Below are positions 16,788 through 24,051 of a DNA stretch of 52,299 bases, piece after piece. The stretch covers positions 1 to 52,299 of the forward strand of contig JAQUPS010000011.1 in assembly GCA_028716485.1 (NCBI GenBank). The letters are read 5' to 3'. Below the pieces are notes generated by a model, which was not told the DNA's origin, searched no databases, and saw nothing but the letters and a program-made list of their open reading frames with translations. The position numbers and the translations under genes were made by a program. Numbering within the stretch: the stretch's first letter is position 1; each line of letters begins with the position of its first letter. The DNA is from Patescibacteria group bacterium. GTDB lineage: Bacteria; Patescibacteriota; Patescibacteriia; Patescibacteriales; WJLG01.

Positions 16788-16851
16788 CAGCTTTTTGAGT
16801 ATTCTTTTTTACTGCTTGCCACGCGCCAGGCGATTTTTTTTACACTTGGGT

Positions 16852-17940
16852 TTAATTTGATATTTTTTTTATCAAATTTTTCCCCAAGCTTATCCCCGGT
16901 TTTTCTATCAATTCATACGAAATCGCGGAAATCGCTATAACAATAATCAACGCTCCGAAAATTCCCGCCATTCTTGTGCCGATATTTTGATTAAAAAATG
17001 TTAAATTAGGGTTTATAATTGATTTGGCCAATAATGTTAACACCATATAATGCGTTAAATACATTGAGTAGCTTATTTTTCCAACAAATCTGGTCGCTTG
17101 GTTATTTAAAAGACGGGCTAGCGGAAAATCGTAGCGCGTTAAAAGAACAAGCAGGGATAGCGGCAAAGCCATGAGCGCCGCAGCATAAGCCGGCAGAGCC
17201 GATATTAAAAATATTGAAAAAATACAAACGCACCAGCCGCTGATTAGCGCCTTATGATTATATTGCTTATTCTCTTTAAATAAAAAAAACAGGATAATTC
17301 CAAAGGTAAAATAAAAATAATTGCTTAATATGAAAAACGTTGACCATTCGTGCATCAAAGCATCGCCGGGAAAAAAGAATGAAATAAGCTTTTTAAAAAC
17401 AAAGGCTATCAGAATGGAAATTACGGCCAGCTTAACGGCCCCTTTCTTGTTTTTGATATGCCTGAATAATAATGGCAAAGAAAGATAAAAACAAACCTCG
17501 CAGAAAATTGACCACTCAACTCCGACAACGCTGTCTATCCAATATTTATTGAAACCAAAAAGAAACAGAAAATGAGACACTATATTGCTTATGGTAATTC
17601 CTTGGACCGGCAATCTATTTCCCACTCCCCCTACATACAGCCACGAAACAATTACAGCGGCATAAAACAGCGGAGCAATCCGAAAAAAACGGCGCAAGAA
17701 AAATTTAAGGGATGCTTTGCTCTCTGAGGCGAATCTTTGAGATGAGCTTAAAAATAAAGTTAAAGCGCTCAAAATATAAAACAGCTTAACTCCGTAAACG
17801 CCAAAACCAAAACCTTTTCCGTTAAAAAGATCCACCAGCAACGGCAGATGGACGGACAGAACCAATAAAGCCGCCACCCCTCTTAATCCGTCCAGATATT
17901 TGTAATGCTCTATCGCAATCTCCGGTTTGCCGCTATCCAT
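16852..17940 (-). CDS. Acyltransferase 3 family membrane protein
   Basis: Integral membrane O-acyltransferase family that acetylates or acylates surface sugars. The signature YLDGLRGVAALLVLSVHLPLL near residue 14 contains the catalytic-type His. Ten or so membrane helices follow, with RRFFRIAPLFYAAV, VVGVEWSIFCEVCFYLSLP and the late GKISYSMYLTHYMVLTLL segment, all in the family order. Length is 362 aa. A likely job is modification of a cell-surface polymer. Codon composition is more AT-rich than the neighbouring housekeeping genes, which hints at acquisition. Confidence 0.88.
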   Translation of the reverse strand: MDSGKPEIAIEHYKYLDGLRGVAALLVLSVHLPLLVDLFNGKGFGFGVYGVKLFYILSALTLFLSSSQRFASESKASLKFFLRRFFRIAPLFYAAVIVSWLYVGGVGNRLPVQGITISNIVSHFLFLFGFNKYWIDSVVGVEWSIFCEVCFYLSLPLLFRHIKNKKGAVKLAVISILIAFVFKKLISFFFPGDALMHEWSTFFILSNYFYFTFGIILFFLFKENKQYNHKALISGWCVCIFSIFLISALPAYAAALMALPLSLLVLLTRYDFPLARLLNNQATRFVGKISYSMYLTHYMVLTLLAKSIINPNLTFFNQNIGTRMAGIFGALIIVIAISAISYELIEKPGISLGKNLIKKISN

Positions 17941-18092
17941 AGATTATCAATTTAATTTTAGGCTTTATTTAAAAATATCACAAAATTATTAAAGGAGCAA
18001 AAGTATAAGCGCCCGGGCGGCTTGATCGCAGCTGGGAATCGGCGCAAAAGCCGCCTCGCTCGCAACCAGTTCGATTCCCAAACTAGAGGATG

Positions 18093-18135
18093 ACTAATTT
18101 AAAAACTCGGCGAAAGGCCGAGTTTTTAAATTAGT
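18093..18135. terminator. 19-bp perfect hairpin before cassette 1
   Basis: ACTAATTTAAAAACTCGGC, a GAAAG loop, then the exact complement. A- and T-runs lie inside the stem, so it can terminate in both directions. Identical copies occur at 22111-22153 and 24052-24094. Confidence 0.8.
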
Positions 18136-18259
18136 AGACTACTGTATTGAGAATTTACACCCCATAATCCAGGATATTCGAAAGTGGAAGTTGCTTGCGC
18201 CAGTAAAATTTTAGGCTGAAATTATTGAAAAATTTGAAGAATATCGTTTTTTTTTGCTA

Positions 18260-18301
18260 CCCTGTTAATAGTTAACAATAAATCGTATAATCTTAACAGG
18301 G
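18260..18301 (+). promoter_or_regulatory. Operator-promoter of cassette 1
   Basis: CCCTGTTAA (18260-18268) and TTAACAGGG (18293-18301) form a 9-bp inverted repeat that encloses a second palindrome, GTTAA-TAG-TTAAC, and a consensus -10, TATAAT (18286-18291). The layout is that of a repressor site covering the promoter. The same site occurs at 19880-19921 and 22278-22319. Confidence 0.7.
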
Positions 18302-18310
18302 AGAAGAAAA

Positions 18311-18325
18311 ATGGATTTGAGTTAG
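18311..18325 (+). other. Four-codon upstream ORF (MDLS), cassette 1
   Basis: ATG-GAT-TTG-AGT-TAG sits 9 nt after a GGGAG motif in the leader. Cassette 3 has the same ORF at 22329-22343; cassette 2 has a different one (MKANTS, 19930-19950) after the same GGGAG. It may be a leader ORF that couples translation to downstream folding. Confidence 0.4.
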
Positions 18326-18418
18326 GTGTTGATTTATTTGTTCTTTTAGTATCGTCCTTTTTAAAATTGATTACTATTGTCAGAAAACTAAACTATCTAA
18401 ACCAAAGGAGGATTAGCT

Positions 18419-19048
18419 ATGAAAACTAATCTATTTCTGTCTCTTGTTTTGGCGGTTGCTATTTTCGGATGCGGAAACGGCAATTATTCTGTAAATAGCA
18501 GCAAGGAATCATTGTCGAAAACCGAAGCTGTTGCAAGTGTTTCTGGCTGCACGATAACGCCAGCTATGCAGGCTTGGAATGCTTTGTCACAATCGGCGAA
18601 GGATTTAAAGCTTTTTAGTGTCGCGTTATATGATAACGGGAAGAATTTTTGCGCGGCTGACATTGAATGTAAGCAGTGGGTGTCGAATGTTGTTTTTGTG
18701 GCAAGCGGAATAAGACTTCCCGCCAATACAAATGGCGATCGTTCTTGGGGTTCATATCCTTGCCCAAACATTGTAAGTAGGGGTTCAATTTCCCCCGCAA
18801 GCGTTAACGGTATGGATATTATACAAATGTGGTGGAGATGTCCTAAAAAAGGTGGAGGATACTCAACTGGACCGCACACGGCCATTGTAATAAGTAAAGA
18901 TGCTACCAGCATGCAATGGATAGATTGCAATTATCTTGGCTGTTGTTTAGTTGGTATACATACGGTAACTTTTGCCAACTTTTCTGCATACACAGGGCCT
19001 AATTCAGGAGCTCCTGGGACGGGATATACTGTCTATCACATTCAGTGA
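18419..19048 (+). CDS. Lipoprotein with CHAP/NlpC-like Cys-His-Asn core, cassette 1
   Basis: A 209-residue secreted protein. The signal MKTNLFLSLVLAVAIFGC ends in a lipobox-like cysteine (Cys18), so it is probably lipid-anchored by Lgt. The mature part shows ECKQWV (Cys84), MDIIQMWW, GPHTAIVIS (His153) and WIDCNY (Asn171). That order, Cys near a helix, then a D-I/V strand, a G-H strand and a W-x-N strand, is the CHAP/NlpC-P60 papain-like layout of peptidoglycan amidases and endopeptidases; I infer the fold from motifs only. Several extra cysteines could form disulfides. A strong AAAGGAGG precedes the ATG. Paralogues are at 20036 and 22437. Confidence 0.75.
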   Translation: MKTNLFLSLVLAVAIFGCGNGNYSVNSSKESLSKTEAVASVSGCTITPAMQAWNALSQSAKDLKLFSVALYDNGKNFCAADIECKQWVSNVVFVASGIRLPANTNGDRSWGSYPCPNIVSRGSISPASVNGMDIIQMWWRCPKKGGGYSTGPHTAIVISKDATSMQWIDCNYLGCCLVGIHTVTFANFSAYTGPNSGAPGTGYTVYHIQ

Positions 19049-19067
19049 TAAAAGTAGTCAATCATTT

Positions 19068-19108
19068 TTGGTGCGACGTTTAATCCATAAACGCTGCACC
19101 AATTTTTA
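19068..19108 (+). other. Intercistronic hairpin, cassette 1
   Basis: TTGGTGC...CGTTTA pairs with TAAACG..GCACCAA and is followed by TTTTTAAA, between the lipoprotein and its partner. It may be a partial terminator or mRNA-stability element that sets the ratio of the two products. Cassettes 2 and 3 have hairpins at the same place with different sequence. Confidence 0.6.
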
Positions 19109-19139
19109 AAATTTAAAATAAATTAATATAGCTCTTAGT

Positions 19140-19691
19140 ATGAAAAAAATTTATATTTTAGCGGTGGTTGTAGTTATCTTAGCCTCACTTGGTTTTATTA
19201 CAAGGGGCTACTTAATAGAAAGAAAATTACGCCAAGAAATTTCGATTTGTCAATTATCAAGCAAGCAAGTTGTTTGTGATTGTCCAAATTGCAAGACGGG
19301 TGATGGAAAAGCGGCCAGTAGCACCGGAGTTTATTTTAATGAGAAGTATCATTATTCAATCAACTACTTTTCATATCTTAATGTTGATGATTTCAATCAG
19401 GAATCTGTTTCTTTTAGGGAGCCTAATGGTGGGCCGTGGGATATTGATGTTTCAGTTAATCCTGGAATTAGCGTTGAACAATATTTAAAAAATTCAGGCA
19501 CTAAAATAGAAAAAAAATTGGTTGTTAATGGCAATGAAATGACGATAGTTTCTCATATGGGTTCTGATAAAAACGAAAATGAGAGATTTGCGGTGGTCGA
19601 GAAGCAAGGAGTGTTATTTATTATTGCAGTAGCTTATCCTGAAATTAGCGATCAGATATTTAGCAGTTTTAAATTTTTAGCCAATCTGTAA
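19140..19691 (+). CDS. Membrane-anchored partner protein, cassette 1
   Basis: A 183-residue protein with an N-terminal membrane helix (residues 4-25) and an outside domain. After a cysteine cluster (CQLSSKQVVCDCPNC, about 37-51) that the other two partners lack, it has YHYSINYFSYLNVDD and a beta-rich region ending SDQIFSSFKFLANL. The layout (anchor, linker, Y-x-Y/F-x-I core, final helix with F-K-F) matches the partners of cassettes 2 and 3, which look PsbP-like. Function is unknown; as second gene of the cassette it could be an inhibitor, chaperone or receptor for the lipoprotein. Confidence 0.75.
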   Translation: MKKIYILAVVVVILASLGFITRGYLIERKLRQEISICQLSSKQVVCDCPNCKTGDGKAASSTGVYFNEKYHYSINYFSYLNVDDFNQESVSFREPNGGPWDIDVSVNPGISVEQYLKNSGTKIEKKLVVNGNEMTIVSHMGSDKNENERFAVVEKQGVLFIIAVAYPEISDQIFSSFKFLANL

Positions 19692-19718
19692 TTATAATTT
19701 TTATAGTCTGGTCAAAAA

Positions 19719-19750
19719 TAAAATACTCGGCAAATTGCCGAGTATTTTTA
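19719..19750. terminator. Terminator of cassette 1
   Basis: ATACTCGGC-AAAT-TGCCGAGTAT type hairpin followed by TTTTTA, 30 bp after the partner gene. Confidence 0.85.
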
Positions 19751-19753
19751 TCC

Positions 19754-20035
19754 GTAGACCACTGTATTGAGAATTTACACCCCATAATCCAAGATATTCG
19801 AAAGTAGAAGTTGCTTGCGCCAGCAAAATTTTAGGCTGAAATTATTGAGAAATTTGACGAATATCGTTTTTTTTTGCTACCCTGTTAATAGTTAACAATA
19901 AATCGTATAATCTTAACAGGGAGATTGAGATGAAAGCGAATACCAGTTGATTTCCGTTCTTTTGCGCTTGTTCTTTTCAAAATTGATTACTATTGTCAGA
20001 AAACCAAAATATTTTAAACCAAAGGAGAATTGGTT
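19754..20035 (+). repeat. Leader repeat of cassette 2
   Basis: From GTAGACCACTGTATTGAG to the SD this copies the cassette 1 leader (18134-18418) with scattered changes; the section after the operator is the most diverged. Confidence 0.85.
19880..19921 (+). promoter_or_regulatory. Operator-promoter of cassette 2
   Basis: The 42-bp CCCTGTTAA-N24-TTAACAGGG site with internal GTTAA-TAG-TTAAC and TATAAT (19906-19911) is identical to cassette 1 although flanking leader bases differ, which argues for selection on the site. Confidence 0.7.
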
Positions 20036-20728
20036 ATGAAAACCAATCTATTTCTGTCCATCGCCTTGTCGGCTGCTATTTTCGGATGTGGAAATAGCAA
20101 TTATTCCTTGAATAGCAACAAACAATCATCGGAACCGTTGGCCAAAACCGCAGTTGCGGCAGTTGCCACCACTTGCACAATAACGCCAACCATACAGGCT
20201 TGGAATGCCTTGTCGCAAACACAAAAAAACACGAAGATTTTGGCCGTTGCGCAAACTATGAATGGTTGTAATTACAGCCGATATATTCCGCCTGTGGAAT
20301 GTAAGCCGTGGGTGCAATCATATGTTGTTTTACCGGCCAGCGGTCTTACAATCGGATCAAATACTTCGGGCAATCCCAACTATTTTTCCTGGAACAGTGC
20401 CACTTGCTTCAACAACCAGATCGTGAAGCTTTATAGTAATTCTTCGTCGCTTCCCTGGGTTGTTCCTGGCCAAATAATTCAAATGTGGTGGACGCCGAGG
20501 TTAGCCAGCGGATCCTTGGGCGCCCCAGGTCCGCATACCGCCATTGTTGTAAGTAATACGAGCGGCTATATAGATGACACTAAAAATTATATGATATGGA
20601 TTGATTGTAATTTTAGTCCGAAGTATACGGTGAGTGTTCATAAAGTGACCTACGCGGACTTCAAATTATTTACCACTGCCACGGTGAATTATCCCCAATT
20701 AGGTTTCTCCGTTTATCAGATTCAATGA
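20036..20728 (+). CDS. Lipoprotein with CHAP/NlpC-like core, cassette 2
   Basis: A 230-residue paralogue. The start is the ATG at 20036, 8 nt after AAAGGAGA; an upstream TTG adds nothing. The signal ends AAIFGC (Cys18). The motif set is kept: ECKPWV (Cys89), GQIIQMWW, GPHTAIVVS (His167), IWIDCNF (Asn192), then HKVTYADF and a C-terminal GFSVYQIQ. It is about 21 residues longer than copies 1 and 3, with insertions around residues 110-165. The divergence is greatest between the Cys and His motifs, where substrate-contacting loops would lie in this fold. Confidence 0.75.
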   Translation: MKTNLFLSIALSAAIFGCGNSNYSLNSNKQSSEPLAKTAVAAVATTCTITPTIQAWNALSQTQKNTKILAVAQTMNGCNYSRYIPPVECKPWVQSYVVLPASGLTIGSNTSGNPNYFSWNSATCFNNQIVKLYSNSSSLPWVVPGQIIQMWWTPRLASGSLGAPGPHTAIVVSNTSGYIDDTKNYMIWIDCNFSPKYTVSVHKVTYADFKLFTTATVNYPQLGFSVYQIQ

Positions 20729-20746
20729 CAATGGTAATTAATTAGC

Positions 20747-20785
20747 TGGAATGGTGTTTAGCAATAAATACCATTCCAATTTTTT
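20747..20785 (+). other. Intercistronic hairpin, cassette 2
   Basis: TGGAATGGT (20747-20755) pairs exactly with ACCATTCCA (20770-20778), followed by ATTTTTT. Same place as in the other cassettes, different sequence. Confidence 0.65.
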
Positions 20786-20810
20786 AAATTTAAATAATTT
20801 TAATATTTAT

Positions 20811-21488
20811 ATGAAGAAAAAAACAATCTTAATCTGGCTGGTAGTTATTTTGCTTATCGTAATCGGTGTAGTTGTTTTAAAAGAGCATCAATCAAAAAAA
20901 AGTTATCAAAAAATTGGAATAAATCAGGTCAATAAAATTGCTTCTTCGAGCCCTCTAATTAACAATCAGGATAATGTTGCTAGCAGTTCAAATTCGGAGA
21001 CGACAGCGTCTTCGTCTTCAAATTTAGTATATCCGACCTTTGCTGAAATAAATTCCGTAAAAATCAACAATAATAATTGGCAGACTTATAAGGATAAAAA
21101 ATACGGTTTTGAAATCAGCGCTCCAGCGGGATGGAGTTTTAGCGGGAAACTTGATCTTTTAAATGGCACTGAGTTGTTGATAATGCCAAATAGCGACGGA
21201 AAATTTAACGCCCCTACAGCCATTGGCATTCTTTATGACACTTCATCGCCGAAAGTTTGGCTTGAAAAATATCATCAGGAAGCGAAAGATAAACCCGAGC
21301 AAATAATGGAAATAAACATTCCTACGAGTGATGGAGCCTTTGTCGGCTTGTCTCACGGAATTTATGGTGCTTACATCAGGAAGGGTAACGAAATTTTCGC
21401 TTTTGGTGCCATAGATTTGACCAGTAACTTACTTGATCAGTATGCGATGATGAAGGCAATAATTGAAACTTTCAGGTTTACAAAATAG
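20811..21488 (+). CDS. Membrane-anchored PsbP-like partner, cassette 2
   Basis: A 225-residue protein starting MKKKTILIWLVVILL; the upstream in-frame ATG at 20751 lies inside the hairpin and is rejected. One membrane helix (5-24), a Ser/Asn-rich linker (about 45-80), then WQTYKDKKYGFEISAPAGWSF, the typical opening of a PsbP-like alpha/beta domain, and the end DQYAMMKAIIETFRFTK. It shares the IPTSDGAF segment and C-terminus with the cassette 3 partner. No cysteine cluster. Probably sits on the outer face of the membrane. Confidence 0.75.
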   Translation: MKKKTILIWLVVILLIVIGVVVLKEHQSKKSYQKIGINQVNKIASSSPLINNQDNVASSSNSETTASSSSNLVYPTFAEINSVKINNNNWQTYKDKKYGFEISAPAGWSFSGKLDLLNGTELLIMPNSDGKFNAPTAIGILYDTSSPKVWLEKYHQEAKDKPEQIMEINIPTSDGAFVGLSHGIYGAYIRKGNEIFAFGAIDLTSNLLDQYAMMKAIIETFRFTK

Positions 21489-21502
21489 TTGACGAAAGCG
21501 TA

Positions 21503-21536
21503 AAAAAAGACCGGCAAAATGTCAGTCTTTTTTTAT
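21503..21536. terminator. Terminator of cassette 2
   Basis: AAAAAAAGAC-CGGCAAAATGTCA-GTCTTTTTTT with a short stem and long T-run. Confidence 0.75.
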
Positions 21537-21541
21537 ATCCA

Positions 21542-21600
21542 TAGACCACTGTATTGAGAATTTACACCCCATTATCCAAGATATTCGGAAATGGAAGCAA
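21542..21600 (+). repeat. Truncated cassette leader
   Basis: TAGACCACTGTATTGAGAAT and the following ~40 bp match the start of the other leaders and then stop, just before a minus-strand gene. It marks a lost or interrupted cassette. Confidence 0.8.
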
Positions 21601-21610
21601 CTCTTATTTA

Positions 21611-21865
21611 TTAAATGTTAGATTTTTTTGTTTCCAAAAAGACTTTTTTGTTATACTTTACAACAATCCAAGAAAAAACAATCCAAGCAATAATTGCTAT
21701 TAAGTCGATATAATTTTTTGAAAAAGAATGCGTCATTTGAAATCTTGAAAAATCGGTAAAAATATCGTGAAAATACTCATAGGCGATAAAAAATACGCCT
21801 AAGCTAAAAATTAAATAAATAAAATCCACAACAGTGACGATTGCTTTTGATTTAATGTTGTTCAT
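21611..21865 (-). CDS. Small two-helix membrane protein
   Basis: The 84-residue product MNNIKSKAIVTVVDFIYLIF... has two membrane helices (about 9-30 and 52-72) and a lysine-rich end. It is inverted relative to the cassettes and interrupts a truncated leader, so it may have arrived by insertion. No SD and no recognised family. Confidence 0.5.
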   Translation of the reverse strand: MNNIKSKAIVTVVDFIYLIFSLGVFFIAYEYFHDIFTDFSRFQMTHSFSKNYIDLIAIIAWIVFSWIVVKYNKKVFLETKKSNI

Positions 21866-21950
21866 ATTTTTTGCGTTAATTTTTTAAAAAATAGAGGCAA
21901 GAAGTGCTCTTGCCTCTATATAATACAACAGATGGTGGAAAATGTTAGTA

Positions 21951-22091
21951 GTCGCAGTCGCTCGGCGGCGGAAACCGCCTCACTCCTTTGTCCTGGGTTG
22001 CCGCCAAACGCTCCCGTTGGTCGCGTCTGGCGTCGCTCGACTGCCGTTCGATCGTTCCCTCGCGAACGTTGTCTCGCTCGCAACCAGTTCG
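21951..22091. repeat. 141-bp GC-rich repeat, copy 1
   Basis: Far more GC-rich than its surroundings, with a GGCGG-AAA-CCGCC hairpin and many CGCTCG words. It matches 23892-24032 with two differences. The end (CGCTCGCAACCAGTTCG) is also seen at about 18058-18073. It ends in a T-arm-like GTTCG. No ORF or tRNA fold could be made from it. The rest of the 21866-22436 gap is leader sequence. Confidence 0.85.
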
Positions 22092-22106
22092 GCTCCCGCG
22101 ATAGAA

Positions 22107-22645
22107 GATGACTAATTTAAAAACTCGGCGAAAGGCCGAGTTTTTAAATTAGTAGACTACTGTATTGAGAATTTACACCCCATAATCCAGGATATTCGAA
22201 AGTGGAAGTTGCTTGCGCCAGTAAAATTTTAGGCTGAAATTATTGAAAAATTTGAAGAATATCGTTTTTTTTTGCTACCCTGTTAATAGTTAACAATAAA
22301 TCGTATAATCTTAACAGGGAGAAGAAAAATGGATTTGAGTTAGGTGTTGATTTATTTGTTCTTTTAGTATCGTCCTTTTTAAAATTGATTACTATTGTCA
22401 GAAAACTAAACTATCTAAACCAAAGGAGGATTAGCTATGAAAACTAATCTATTTCTGTCTCTTGTTTTGGCGGTTGCTATTTTCGGATGCGGAAACGGCA
22501 ATTATTCTGTAAATAGCAGCAAGGAATCATTGTCGAAAACCGAAGCTGTTGCAAGTGTTTCTGGCTGCACGATAACGCCAGCTATGCAGGCTTGGAATGC
22601 TTTGTCACAATCGGCGAAGGATTTAAAGCTTTTTAGTGTCGCGTT
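22107..22645. repeat. 539-bp exact direct repeat, copy B
   Basis: Identical to 18089-18627 (see there). It includes the terminator hairpin 22111-22153 and the first 209 nt of the cassette 3 gene. Confidence 0.9.
22278..22319 (+). promoter_or_regulatory. Operator-promoter of cassette 3
   Basis: Same 42-bp nested palindrome as in cassettes 1 and 2, with TATAAT at 22304-22309. The upstream ORF MDLS is at 22329-22343. Confidence 0.7.
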
Positions 22646-23066
22646 GTATGATGACGGCAAAGATTTTAGCGCGAGCAAATTGCAATGCAAGCCATGGGTT
22701 CAAAAAGTTGTTTTTGCCGCCAGCGGCATAACGGTTCCTGGCACCCAATCAGGTGATTGCAGTTGGGGCAATGATCCTTGCGGTAATATCATTAGCCGCG
22801 GTTCAGCTGCGCCTTCAGACATAAACAGTATGGATATTATACAGATGCGCTGGAGATGTCGGTTGTCTATCGGGGGATATGAAACCGGGCCGCATACAGC
22901 CATCGTTATAAGCAAGGATGCTACCAGCATGAAATGGATCTATTGCAATTATGTAAAAGCCTATACAGTAGGTATGCATACTATAACTTTTGCCGACTTT
23001 GCCAAATTTACTGGTCCAAACTCTGGCGCCAGCGGCACTGGATATACCGTCTACCATGTTCGGTGA
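22437..23066 (+). CDS. Lipoprotein with CHAP/NlpC-like core, cassette 3
   Basis: A 209-residue paralogue whose first 69 residues are encoded by DNA identical to cassette 1, after which the two diverge. Cys18 is the lipobox residue. Core motifs are QCKPWV (Cys84), MDIIQMRW, GPHTAIVIS (His153) and WIYCNY (Asn171). The Asp before the Cys-Asn in the other two copies is Tyr here, which leaves Asn171 as the more likely third catalytic residue. The mixed pattern suggests gene conversion of the 5' half or a swap of the 3' half. Strong SD AAAGGAGG. Confidence 0.75.
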   Translation: MKTNLFLSLVLAVAIFGCGNGNYSVNSSKESLSKTEAVASVSGCTITPAMQAWNALSQSAKDLKLFSVALYDDGKDFSASKLQCKPWVQKVVFAASGITVPGTQSGDCSWGNDPCGNIISRGSAAPSDINSMDIIQMRWRCRLSIGGYETGPHTAIVISKDATSMKWIYCNYVKAYTVGMHTITFADFAKFTGPNSGASGTGYTVYHVR

Positions 23067-23084
23067 CAAAAGTAATCAATCATT

Positions 23085-23128
23085 TTTGGCGCGGCGTTTA
23101 ATTATTTAACGCTGCGCCAAACTTTTAA
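23085..23128 (+). other. Intercistronic hairpin, cassette 3
   Basis: TTGGCGC..CGTTTAA pairs with TTAACG..GCGCCAA, followed by ACTTTTAAA. It is related to the cassette 1 hairpin, with changes on both arms that mostly keep pairing. Confidence 0.65.
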
Positions 23129-23158
23129 ATTTATAGAAAATTAAAATAATTTTATTTT

Positions 23159-23809
23159 ATGAAGAAAACAGCATTTTTAATCTTTATCAGTCTATTGATT
23201 TTAGCGAGCCTGTTTGTCTACAAAGAGCGCCAGCCAAAAAATATTCCCCAAAAAAATGAATTAATTCAAAAAATTGAAGAAAAAAGCAGCTCGTCCGCCG
23301 CAACCGCCCTAACTTCAGAGCTAACTGGTATAGTCCATCCAAGCTTTTCAGAGATAGATGCTGTTGCAATAGATAAAAGCAATTGGCAAATTTACGAAAA
23401 TAAACAGTATGGTTTTAAAATTAGCGCGCCAAAAACTTGGTCAATAATTCTTTCTGCCGATGACGGATCATTGGAGAATGGCGGGCAGCTAATGATAAGA
23501 CCCACTAATGATAACGATCCTCTTAACTCTCCAGTGGCTTTGCAAGTGCAAATTGATAATTCTTCAGCAAGAGACTGGTTGCTAAAAGCTGTCGAGCAAG
23601 CCGCAACTGACCATGAAAAATTTATAGAAATAAGCATTCCTACAAGCGATGGAGCGTTTGCCGAAACATCGGTTATGGGACTTTATGGTTATAACATTAA
23701 AAAGGGGGATAAGGTTTTTGGTTTTGGCGCTATGGATGTATTAAGTGATATAAAAAATCAAGACGCGATGATGAAAGCGATAGTAGAAACCTTAAGATTT
23801 ACGAAATAG
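23159..23809 (+). CDS. Membrane-anchored PsbP-like partner, cassette 3
   Basis: A 216-residue protein: membrane helix (4-20), charged and Ser-rich linker, then WQIYENKQYGFKISAPKTWSI (PsbP-like opening), IPTSDGAFAETS and the end QDAMMKAIVETLRFTK. It aligns closely with the cassette 2 partner over the outer domain. The separate evolution of partner and lipoprotein (partner 3 is closest to partner 2, lipoprotein 3 closest to lipoprotein 1) shows reassortment between cassettes. Confidence 0.75.
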   Translation: MKKTAFLIFISLLILASLFVYKERQPKNIPQKNELIQKIEEKSSSSAATALTSELTGIVHPSFSEIDAVAIDKSNWQIYENKQYGFKISAPKTWSIILSADDGSLENGGQLMIRPTNDNDPLNSPVALQVQIDNSSARDWLLKAVEQAATDHEKFIEISIPTSDGAFAETSVMGLYGYNIKKGDKVFGFGAMDVLSDIKNQDAMMKAIVETLRFTK

Positions 23810-23844
23810 TTTGAGAAAATTTAGAGCATTTCTATAAAAAAATA

Positions 23845-23867
23845 TTGACTTTTTAGTCAGTTTTTTT
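23845..23867 (+). terminator. Terminator of cassette 3
   Basis: TTGACT-TTTT-AGTCAG followed by T7. Confidence 0.75.
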
Positions 23868-23873
23868 ATATTA

Positions 23874-23891
23874 GTAGTCCCTATGGGAGTC
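23874..23891 (-). pseudogene. tRNA 3'-end remnant
   Basis: TAGTCCCTATGGGAGTCG matches, with one gap, the 3' acceptor and T-arm part of the tRNA-Glu at 26533-26604 read in the same orientation. Only this fragment is present; the GC-rich repeat begins immediately after. Confidence 0.45.
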
Positions 23892-24032
23892 GTCGCAGTC
23901 GCTCGGTGGCGGAAACCGCCTCACTCCTTTGTCCTGGGTTGCCGCCAAACGCTCCCGTTGGTCGCGTCTGGCGTCGCTCGACTGCCGTTCGCTCGTTCCC
24001 TCGCGAACGTTGTCTCGCTCGCAACCAGTTCG
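23892..24032. repeat. 141-bp GC-rich repeat, copy 2
   Basis: Two mismatches against 21951-22091. With the following terminator and leader start, the shared block runs to about 24128, 1941 bp from copy 1. Confidence 0.85.
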
Positions 24033-24051
24033 ACTCCTAAACTAGAGGATG

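Larger units (their letters stand above)
18089..18627. repeat. 539-bp exact direct repeat, copy A
   Basis: Read side by side, 18089-18627 and 22107-22645 are identical: terminator hairpin, leader, operator and promoter, upstream ORF, SD and the first 209 nt of the lipoprotein gene. They differ from the next base on. The distance is exactly 4018 bp. Confidence 0.9.

Noticed and set aside
21951-22091. Degenerate tRNA array or small ORF in the GC-rich repeat
   Set aside because: Only a GTTCG-like end resembles a T arm; no acceptor or anticodon stem could be drawn, and no frame has a start with RBS.
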